From Mariprofundaceae bacterium (lineage in GTDB: Bacteria; Pseudomonadota; Zetaproteobacteria; Mariprofundales; J009): DNA of 6,386 bases. The position numbers and the translations under genes were made by a program. This document shows positions 1-4,747 of the stretch, piece after piece (the first letter of the stretch is position 1; every line of letters begins with the position of its first letter). The notes below the pieces were generated by a model. That model saw nothing but the letters and a program-made list of their open reading frames with translations. It searched no databases and was not told where the DNA came from. The stretch covers positions 1 to 6,386 of the forward strand of contig WFMN01000045.1 in the NCBI GenBank assembly GCA_015489095.1. Direction: 5' to 3'.

Positions 1-84
1 CCCTTACAAACCAAGCACTTGCTTGCGCAAGCGCTCGGTTTGCGTGGCCGTCCGTGGCCGCGATGATGACTTCTTGCGAAGTCA
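1..84. repeat. Second copy (right-hand part) of the multi-hairpin palindromic element, inside ppk2
   Basis: Three consecutive stem-loops are visible: CAAACC (7-12) with GGTTTG (37-42), enclosing CTTGC (18-22) with GCAAG (27-31); 43-51 with 54-62, with some G-T pairs; and an 11-bp stem GATGATGACTT (62-72) with AAGTCATCATC (79-89). By hand alignment, bases 6-83 match 2710-2786 at roughly 80% with one 1-base gap, and the order of hairpins is the same. The match to the secD-secF copy ends at about 83-84, which I take as the element's right end; 85 onward is ppk2 coding sequence. The rest of the element lies left of the window. Confidence 0.85.
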
Positions 85-662
85 TCATCCTTGCAGCGTG
101 AGTAATCCTGCCAGCGGTTGCGCGACTCCAAGTCCATCGGGCTTAGCTTCCAATGCTTGGTCGGATCGGTCAGCCGCGCCTGAAAGCGGCGTTCCTGCTC
201 GGAATCGCTGACCGAAAACCAATACTTGATCAGAATAATCCCTGAGCGGATCAGCATGCGCTCAAACTCCGGGCAACTGCGCATGAAGTCGTCATACTCC
301 TCATCGGTGCAGAAGGCCATCACCCGCTCCACCCCGGCACGGTTGTACCAACTGCGGTCGTAGAGCACCATCTCACCGGCCGCCGGCAGGTGGGCGGCGT
401 AGCGCTGAAAATACCACTGGCTCTTCTCGCGCTCGGTCGGCGCCGGCAGCGCCACCACCTTGCAAACGCGGGGGTTGAGCTTTTCGGTGATGCGCTTGAT
501 GCACCCCCCTTTGCCCGCGGCATCGCGCCCCTCGAAGATCACCACCACCTTCAACCCCTCGGTCTTGATCCACTGCTGTAGCTTGACCAGCTCGATCTGC
601 AGCCGTGCCAACTCGGATTCGTACAACTTCTTGCGCAACTTGCGCGGTGCTGATTTGGCCAT
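1..662 (-). CDS. ppk2: PPK2-family polyphosphate kinase, 3' part interrupted by a palindromic repeat; runs off the left edge
   Basis: PPK2 enzymes are cytoplasmic P-loop kinases that transfer phosphate between polyphosphate and nucleotides. From the ATG at 662 the frame shows a Walker A motif GRDAAGKGG (residues 45-53), the Walker B region LYDRSWYNR (100-108) and the lid/WKLSPMDLES segment (about 160-180). The start is set by a strong AAGGAGG site (671-677), 8 nt upstream, 27 nt after queD. Family similarity runs to about residue 191 (W-Q-D-Y-S-R-C-K). The family normally continues with a tract containing an APW motif and a K-R-A-R-L/I-N helix, about 55-65 residues in all. Here the frame enters the hairpin repeat and reads about 28 arginine- and cysteine-rich residues without a stop up to the window edge. 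The catalytic core is present, but the C-terminal helices are missing or displaced beyond the window. The gene is probably broken or makes an altered protein. The family call is firm; the state of the 3' end is inferred. Confidence 0.85.
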   Translation of the reverse strand, partial: MAKSAPRKLRKKLYESELARLQIELVKLQQWIKTEGLKVVVIFEGRDAAGKGGCIKRITEKLNPRVCKVVALPAPTEREKSQWYFQRYAAHLPAAGEMVLYDRSWYNRAGVERVMAFCTDEEYDDFMRSCPEFERMLIRSGIILIKYWFSVSDSEQERRFQARLTDPTKHWKLSPMDLESRNRWQDYSRCKDDDFARSHHRGHGRPRKPSACASKCLVCK

Positions 663-670
663 CGCCTGCT

Positions 671-677
671 CCTCCTT
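671..677 (-). promoter_or_regulatory. Ribosome binding site of ppk2
   Basis: The minus strand reads AAGGAGG, ending 8 nt before the ATG at 662. This is the strongest Shine-Dalgarno sequence in the window and fixes the ppk2 start. It lies in the 27-nt gap after the queD stop. Confidence 0.8.
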
Positions 678-689
678 ACCTTACTTCGT

Positions 690-1064
690 TCACTCCCAGT
701 AGCGCACCCTAGTGGCACAGGTTTCACCGATTTCCACCGCACGCACGCGCAACTCCGGCAGATCGGCGAAACGGGTGCGCATCCGCCGAAACAGTTCACG
801 CGCCACATTCTCGCTGGAGGGGTTGATACGGTCGAAGGGGGGAACATCGTTGAGGTTGTAGTGATCCCAATCCGCCAATGCCGCTTTGAGCTCGCTTTTG
901 AGCCGCTTGTAATCGACGGCGATGCCGATGGCATTCAGTTCTTCGGCCTCCACCGTCAGCTTCACCTGCCAGTTATGCCCATGCAGGCGCGCGCAGTCAC
1001 CGTCATAACCACGCAAAAAGTGGGCGGCGGAGAACTCGGTGGTAACAGAAAGCGCAAATGGCAT
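690..1064 (-). CDS. queD: 6-carboxytetrahydropterin synthase QueD
   Basis: QueD converts dihydroneopterin triphosphate to 6-carboxy-5,6,7,8-tetrahydropterin, an early step in making preQ0/preQ1 for queuosine. The 124-residue protein has the usual family length. The zinc ligands are visible as H15 (in SAAHFL) and H28 and H30 (in HGH), with the catalytic cysteine at C24 in the CARLHGH motif. Further family features are D67-H68 in WDHYNLND, PSSENVA (82-88) and the C-terminal EIGETCATRVRYWE with the substrate-binding glutamate. The ATG at 1064 gives the natural family start, but no good Shine-Dalgarno sequence precedes it, because the upstream gap is filled by a long palindrome that ends 3 nt before the start. 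The gene lies downstream of tgt, which acts later in the same pathway, and 27 nt before ppk2. Other pterin-synthase-like subfamilies (PTPS-III, for example) are less likely given the CxxxHGH motif. Confidence 0.93.
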   Translation of the reverse strand: MPFALSVTTEFSAAHFLRGYDGDCARLHGHNWQVKLTVEAEELNAIGIAVDYKRLKSELKAALADWDHYNLNDVPPFDRINPSSENVARELFRRMRTRFADLPELRVRAVEIGETCATRVRYWE

Positions 1065-1067
1065 CGT

Positions 1068-1186
1068 AACGATTCAGCTCATCCCATGTTTTGCCCGCTG
1101 GCTGCGTTGAACATGCTCATGTGCGAATAGCACACTAAAGCGTGTTCGCCTTGCTACCGAACAAACCATGGGCGATCTGAACCGTT
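1068..1186. repeat. 119-bp imperfect palindrome filling the Mth938-queD gap
   Basis: The region folds on itself over nearly its full length. AACGATTCAG (1068-1077) pairs with CTGAACCGTT (1177-1186) with one mismatch. CCCATG (1083-1088) pairs with CATGGG (1167-1172). TTTG (1090-1093) pairs with CAAA (1162-1165). GAACATGCT (1109-1117) pairs with AGCGTGTTC (1139-1147) with one G-T. TGTGC (1120-1124) pairs with GCACA (1130-1134) around a 5-base loop. Several mismatches on the plus strand become G-U pairs on the minus (transcribed) strand. It starts 11 nt after the upstream stop codon and ends 3 nt before the queD ATG. It could be an ERIC-like interspersed repeat or a leader structure controlling queD. 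I found no flanking direct repeat. Confidence 0.75.
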
Positions 1187-1197
1187 CCAACATGGAC

Positions 1198-1596
1198 TCA
1201 ACTCCCTGGCAGCAGCATGGCACAGGAGGCGTTGCGCCCTTCGCCCATGAGGATATTCCAAGTACGGGCGGCGGAGCGGCTATCCATGCTTTCGAAGGGG
1301 ACGCCATGCGACCGCAACCACGCCATCACCTCCGGCGAGGGGAAGCGGGTCACCCGCCCGCTGCCCAGCAGCAGCAGTTCAGGCGGGGTGTCGAGCAGCC
1401 ATTGCAGGTGCGCCGGCGTCAGACGATCGAACGCATCCAGCGACCACGGGGCATCCACCTGCTGCTGATGGATGCGCAGGCTGGAACCAACCTTGGCACT
1501 GCCAACCAGAAAGTGATCACACGCGTAGCCGCGAAACAGCGGGACGCCGCCGCCGGGATCGATCCCGACATCGGCCTGAAAAGCGACCCCGCTCAG
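1198..1596 (-). CDS. Mth938-like (DUF498/DUF598) domain protein, probable CTG start
   Basis: This is a small soluble protein of 132 residues matching the Mth938/NDUFAF3-like fold family. That family has no settled bacterial enzymatic function; its eukaryotic relative NDUFAF3 assists complex I assembly. Family features seen are a segment ending in V-D-A-P-W at about residue 50, the ELLLLGSGR strand-loop at about 73-81, FPSPEVMAWL, and the C-terminal SAARTWNILMGEGRNASCAMLL tract. The N-terminal half of the domain lies upstream of the first conventional start (GTG at 1458), so that start would cut the domain. Between the in-frame stop and 1458 there is no ATG, GTG or TTG. The only plausible start is CTG at 1596, overlapping the secF stop as CTGA, with GGAGG 7 nt upstream (1604-1608). 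Translation is therefore probably coupled to secF. Members of this family often follow secF in gammaproteobacteria. Confidence 0.85.
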   Translation of the reverse strand: MSGVAFQADVGIDPGGGVPLFRGYACDHFLVGSAKVGSSLRIHQQQVDAPWSLDAFDRLTPAHLQWLLDTPPELLLLGSGRVTRFPSPEVMAWLRSHGVPFESMDSRSAARTWNILMGEGRNASCAMLLPGS

Positions 1597-2537
1597 GGAC
1601 GCGCCTCCATCTCGCGCACGGCGGCGTCATCCGACGCGAACATCCCCTTCAGCGACAGCATCACCGGGCTGGCGATAAAGATCGAGGAGTAGGTTCCCAC
1701 CACGATGCCGGCGATCAGGGCGAAGGCGAAGTTGTGGATCACCTCGCCTCCGAGGAGAAAGAGGGCGAACACCACCAGCAGGGTGGTAAACGAGGTCATC
1801 AGGGTACGCGCCAGGGTCTGGTTGACCGAGTTGTTGGTCAGCGTCACCTCGTCCAACTGCCGCTTGCGACGGCGGTTGGCGTCGAAGTTTTCCCGGATGC
1901 GGTCAAACACCACAATGGTGTCGTTGAGCGAGTAGCCGATCACCGTCAGCAACGCCGCCACCACCGGCAGGGTGAACTCCTTGCCGGTCAAGGCGAACAG
2001 GCCGAGCACGATGGTCACATCGTGCACCAACGCGGCATCGGCGCCGAGCGCGAAACGGAACTCAAAGCGCACCGTGACATAGAGCAGAATCGCCACCATC
2101 GCCACCAGCACCGCCATGATGCCGGCGCGGGTCAACTCTTCACCCACCTGAGGCCCGACATACTCCACGCGACGCATCTCCACCGATGCCGGGTCAAACG
2201 CGGAGGTGAGGCCGTGCAAGATGTCGCTGCTGATCACCGACGACTTCTTTCCCTCCTTGTTCTGCACCCGAATCAGGATTTCGTTGGGCGCGCCGAACTG
2301 CTGGATGATCGCCTGGCCGTAACCGGCCGGGGTGATCGCCTTGCGCACCTCGGAGATCTGCGGCGGCGTGGTGAACTGCACCTCCACCAGCGTGCCGCCG
2401 GTGAAGTCGATGCCGAAGTTGAGCCCGCGGGTGGCGAGCGCCCCCAGCGACACCAGAATCATCAGCGCCGAGACCACAAAGGCGGCCTTACGCCGGCCGA
2501 TGAAATCGATGTTCATATCAGGACGAATCAGTTGCAT
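1593..2537 (-). CDS. secF: Protein translocase subunit SecF
   Basis: SecF partners SecD in the inner membrane. Together with YajC they use the proton gradient to help pull proteins out of the SecYEG channel on the periplasmic side. The 314-residue protein is of normal length. It has a first membrane helix at about 18-36, the NFGIDFTGG motif (40-48) that opens the periplasmic domain, then five C-terminal helices. The D-N-D-like core GYSLNDTIVVFDRIREN (201-217) includes the conserved D206, and LARTLMTSFTTLL follows. The ATG at 2537 is preceded by AGGA about 9 nt upstream. Another ATG at codon 8 is possible but less likely. In the ancestral arrangement secF would have started 15 nt after the secD stop; an inserted element now separates them by 250 bp. 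The stop TGA overlaps the CTG start of the next gene. Confidence 0.97.
   Translation of the reverse strand: MQLIRPDMNIDFIGRRKAAFVVSALMILVSLGALATRGLNFGIDFTGGTLVEVQFTTPPQISEVRKAITPAGYGQAIIQQFGAPNEILIRVQNKEGKKSSVISSDILHGLTSAFDPASVEMRRVEYVGPQVGEELTRAGIMAVLVAMVAILLYVTVRFEFRFALGADAALVHDVTIVLGLFALTGKEFTLPVVAALLTVIGYSLNDTIVVFDRIRENFDANRRRKRQLDEVTLTNNSVNQTLARTLMTSFTTLLVVFALFLLGGEVIHNFAFALIAGIVVGTYSSIFIASPVMLSLKGMFASDDAAVREMEARP
1604..1608 (-). promoter_or_regulatory. Ribosome binding site deciding the CTG start of the Mth938-like gene
   Basis: The minus strand reads GGAGG within the last codons of secF, followed by 7 nt and then CTG at 1596. The spacing is ideal, and no conventional start codon lies in frame nearby. 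This is the main support for the CTG start. Confidence 0.65.
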
Positions 2538-2552
2538 ATCAGGCTATCCTAT

Positions 2553-2565
2553 TCAAATACTGAGC
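2553..2565. repeat. Left 13-bp direct repeat (TCAAATACTGAGC) flanking the element
   Basis: This is identical to 2788-2800, where the same bases form the last codons and stop of secD. Here, on the minus strand, it is a leftover copy of the secD end (Leu-Ser-Ile-stop), 15 nt before the secF start. It has the form of a target-site duplication made when the intervening segment inserted. Confidence 0.9.
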
Positions 2566-2787
2566 AGATCGCAAAAAGTCCGTCCATGGACTTTTTGCTT
2601 GACGGAAGGCGAAAATTGCGATTTTCACCTTCCTTACAATCCGGCAGGAAGCCGGATTGGACGACCCAATGGGTCGCCCGCAGGGCGAGGGGCACGGATG
2701 CCCCGAGTCACAAATCAATATCTTGCTGCGCAAGCCATTGATTTGCGCGGCCATCCATGGCCGCGATGCCGACTTTTCGCGAAGTCG
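2566..2787. mobile_element. 222-bp non-autonomous multi-hairpin (MITE-like) element between secD and secF
   Basis: The segment is a chain of stem-loops. GCAAAAAGTCC (2571-2581) pairs perfectly with 2588-2598. 2604-2616 pairs with 2621-2633 with one mismatch. CAATCCGGC (2637-2645) pairs with 2651-2659. CGACCC (2662-2667) pairs with 2671-2676. CGCCC (2675-2679) pairs with 2683-2687. GGGGCA (2689-2694) pairs with 2699-2704. CAAATCAAT (2711-2719) pairs with 2737-2745 and encloses CTTGC (2722-2726) with GCAAG (2730-2734). CGCGGCCAT (2746-2754) pairs with 2757-2765. CGACTT (2770-2775) pairs with 2782-2787. Exact 13-bp direct repeats flank it. Near the ends, 2569-2582 and the reverse complement of 2769-2782 share 12 of 14 bases (TCGCRAAAAGTC), an imperfect terminal inverted repeat. 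There is no transposase gene, and no ORF I consider real. A related copy lies at 1-84. I do not recognise it as a named family. Confidence 0.82.
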
Positions 2788-2800
2788 TCAAATACTGAGC
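2788..2800. repeat. Right 13-bp direct repeat (TCAAATACTGAGC) flanking the element, containing the secD stop
   Basis: This is an exact match to 2553-2565. The repeat includes the secD TGA (2788-2790), so the insertion left secD intact. The bases just outside both copies differ, so the match is exactly 13 bp. Confidence 0.9.
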
Positions 2801-4371
2801 TTGGTCAGCTTGCGACCGGGTTTCACCACCGTGAGCGCCACCAAGGCGCGGGTCACGGTAATGGCGGTGAACATCGACGCCAGAATGCCCACCGACAGCG
2901 TCACCGCAAACCCCTTCACCGGCCCGGAACCGAACTGAAACAGCACGATCGCCGCGATCAGCGTGGTGATGTTGGCATCGACGATGGTGGAAAACGCCTT
3001 GTCGTAACCGCCGTCGATCGCCGCCAACGGCGTTTTACCGAGGTGTATCTCCTCACGAATACGCTCGAAAATCAGCACATTGGCATCCACCGCCATCCCG
3101 ATGGTCAGCACGATGCCCGCCATCCCCGGCAGGGTGAGGGTGGCGCCGATCATGCTCATCGCCGCCACGATCAGCAGCATATTGAACACCAGCGCCACAT
3201 TGGCGATCATGCCGAACATGCGGTAGTACACCACCATGAAGATCAGCACCAGCAAGGCGCCGATCATGATCGACTTCGCCCCCTGATCCACCGAGTCCTG
3301 CCCCAAGCTGGGGCCGATGGAACGCTCCTCCACCACCGTCACCGGCGCCGGCAGCGCCCCCGCGCGCAGCACAATGGCCAGATCGCGCGCCTCCTGCGGT
3401 GTGAACGACCCGGTAATCTGCGCCGTGCCGCCGGAGATCCGCTCGCGAATCACCGGTGCCGACTGCACCACCCCCTCCAGAATGATCGCGAAGCGCTCGT
3501 TGACATGGGCCGCGGTCAGCTTGTCGAAGCGGCGCGCCCCCTTGTTGTTGAACTTGAGCGTCACCGCGTACTCGTTGAAGCGCGAATCGATGGAGACACG
3601 GGCGTCGGAGACCTCGGTTCCCGAAAGCTCGGTGCGCTTTTTCAACAGGTAGGGCTGCGCGACCAACTTGCCGTTGCGCATCGTCTTCTTGCCGTAGATG
3701 ATCACATCGCCCGGCGGCACATGGCCGCTGGAGAGCGCCTTGTCGAGGTCGCCCTTCTCATCCACCAGCTTGAACTCGAGCTGGGCGGTGCGGCCGATCA
3801 GCGCCTTGGCGCGCGCGGTATCCTCGTAACCGGGGATCTGCACCAGCACCCGCCGCTCGCCCTGCTTCACAATCACCGGCTCGGTGGTACCCAGCGCATC
3901 CACGCGGCTGCGCACCACCTCGATCACCTGATCCACCGCGAACTTACGGATTTCATTCGCCTCTTTCTCGGTGACGGTCAGACGCAAGGTGTCGCCGCTA
4001 CGCGCAATGGTGTAGCTTGGCAGTTGGTCGGCGATCAGTTTCTCGGCCGCGGCGCCATCAGCCGCGTTTTTCAGCTTGACCGTCAGCACAAAGCCTGCCG
4101 CATCCAGCTTCTTGTAGCGGATCTTGTTTTCCCGCAGCAGGTGGCGCACCACGCCGATATCCTCTTCCACGCTGCGCTCCACCGCCTTATCGACATCGAC
4201 ATCCAGCACCAAGTGGATGCCCCCTTTCAGATCCAATCCTAGGTTGAGCGGATGGCTCACCGCACCCGGCCACCACGACGGCGGTGTCATCAGATTGGGC
4301 AACGCCCCCATCACGGAGACCAGCAGGACGACCGCGATCATCCAGTATTTCCAACGCGCATAGCCCTGCAT
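2788..4371 (-). CDS. secD: Protein translocase subunit SecD
   Basis: SecD is the larger subunit of the SecDF-YajC inner-membrane complex that drives late steps of protein export with the proton gradient. The protein has 527 residues, shorter than the 615 of E. coli SecD. A first membrane helix lies at about 9-27, followed by the LGLDLKGG motif (44-51), the large periplasmic P1/head region with a TEPVIVKQGERRVLVQIPG-type segment, and a five-helix C-terminal membrane domain. That domain includes LTLPGMAGIVLT and the signature GMAVDANVLIFERIREE (425-441; D429 corresponds to the proton-path aspartate). The ATG at 4371 matches the family N-terminus (MQGYARWKYW) and has GGAG 7 nt upstream, overlapping the yajC stop. 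The frame extends 23 codons further upstream inside yajC, which I reject as a start. Its last codons and stop are duplicated upstream of secF by the inserted element. Confidence 0.97.
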   Translation of the reverse strand: MQGYARWKYWMIAVVLLVSVMGALPNLMTPPSWWPGAVSHPLNLGLDLKGGIHLVLDVDVDKAVERSVEEDIGVVRHLLRENKIRYKKLDAAGFVLTVKLKNAADGAAAEKLIADQLPSYTIARSGDTLRLTVTEKEANEIRKFAVDQVIEVVRSRVDALGTTEPVIVKQGERRVLVQIPGYEDTARAKALIGRTAQLEFKLVDEKGDLDKALSSGHVPPGDVIIYGKKTMRNGKLVAQPYLLKKRTELSGTEVSDARVSIDSRFNEYAVTLKFNNKGARRFDKLTAAHVNERFAIILEGVVQSAPVIRERISGGTAQITGSFTPQEARDLAIVLRAGALPAPVTVVEERSIGPSLGQDSVDQGAKSIMIGALLVLIFMVVYYRMFGMIANVALVFNMLLIVAAMSMIGATLTLPGMAGIVLTIGMAVDANVLIFERIREEIHLGKTPLAAIDGGYDKAFSTIVDANITTLIAAIVLFQFGSGPVKGFAVTLSVGILASMFTAITVTRALVALTVVKPGRKLTKLSI

Positions 4372-4375
4372 GGAG

Positions 4376-4720
4376 CTACTCCGCCAGCGAGGTGACGGTG
4401 TCGCGCTTGATCCGCACCCGCACCCCATCGGCAATCTCAACCTTCAACTCCTCCTCCTTCACATCCACCACCTTGGCGTAGAGACCGCCTCCGGTGATGA
4501 TCTTATCCCCCTTTTTCAGCTCGGATATCATCGTTTTATGCGCCTTGAACCGCTTCTGCTGCGGCCGAATCAGCAGAAAATAGAAGATCACCATGATCAG
4601 CAGCAGCGGCACCATCGAGGCTAACCCACCCGCCGCGCCGCCGGCTCCGCCCGCGGCCAGCGCAAATTGTGGCGCAACTACCAGCGCGAGCATGGCAGCC
4701 GTCATCTGTCGAATCATCAT
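4376..4720 (-). CDS. yajC: Sec translocon accessory protein YajC
   Basis: YajC is a small single-pass inner-membrane protein that binds SecDF and is encoded just before secD in most proteobacteria. The product has 114 residues. It shows an N-terminal hydrophobic stretch (about 7-22) with an ALA-A end, a Gly/Ala-rich linker (23-32), a strong membrane helix (about 36-51, VPLLLIMVIFYFLLI), the family hallmark IRPQQKRFKAHK (51-62), then the conserved KKGDKIITGGGLYAKV cytoplasmic domain. Two adjacent ATGs (4720 and 4717) follow a CGAGG site at 4726-4730, leaving 5 or 8 nt, so the second ATG may be the one used. The first hydrophobic stretch resembles a signal peptide and is longer than the short N-terminal tail of E. 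coli YajC. tgt ends 27 nt upstream and secD begins 4 nt downstream. Confidence 0.95.
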   Translation of the reverse strand: MMIRQMTAAMLALVVAPQFALAAGGAGGAAGGLASMVPLLLIMVIFYFLLIRPQQKRFKAHKTMISELKKGDKIITGGGLYAKVVDVKEEELKVEIADGVRVRIKRDTVTSLAE

Positions 4721-4747
4721 GGGTACCTCGTGGAATATTCTATGAAA

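Noticed and set aside
1..110. CRISPR array or tRNA-like structure at the left edge
   Set aside because: There are no regularly spaced direct repeats and no tRNA signature; the palindromes match the secD-secF element instead.
1120..1150. Possible -10 element (TGCTATTC on the minus strand) for a queD promoter
   Set aside because: There is no acceptable -35 at the right distance, and the bases are explained by the palindrome's central hairpin.
2571..2598. Hairpin upstream of secF as an intrinsic terminator for secD
   Set aside because: The 11-bp stem is strong, but no run of U follows it on the transcribed strand; the Ts are inside the stem.
1734..2741. 335-codon plus-strand open frame opposite secF and through the element
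   Set aside because: It is a shadow of secF rich in His and Arg; the frame crosses the repeat without any domain.
2539..2754. 71-codon minus-strand frame through the hairpin element ending one base before the secF ATG
   Set aside because: It is composed almost entirely of hairpin sequence, has no domain and starts inside a stem. The TGA-T-ATG junction is intriguing but is probably chance.
2332..4242. 636-codon open frame on the plus strand opposite secD and secF
   Set aside because: It is antisense to two certain genes, rich in His, Gln, Arg and Asp as expected for a codon-bias shadow, and has no recognisable domain or ribosome site.
4372..4440. Upstream extension of secD by 23 codons
   Set aside because: It would overlap yajC and lacks family similarity; the ATG at 4371 has a well-placed GGAG and the normal SecD N-terminus.
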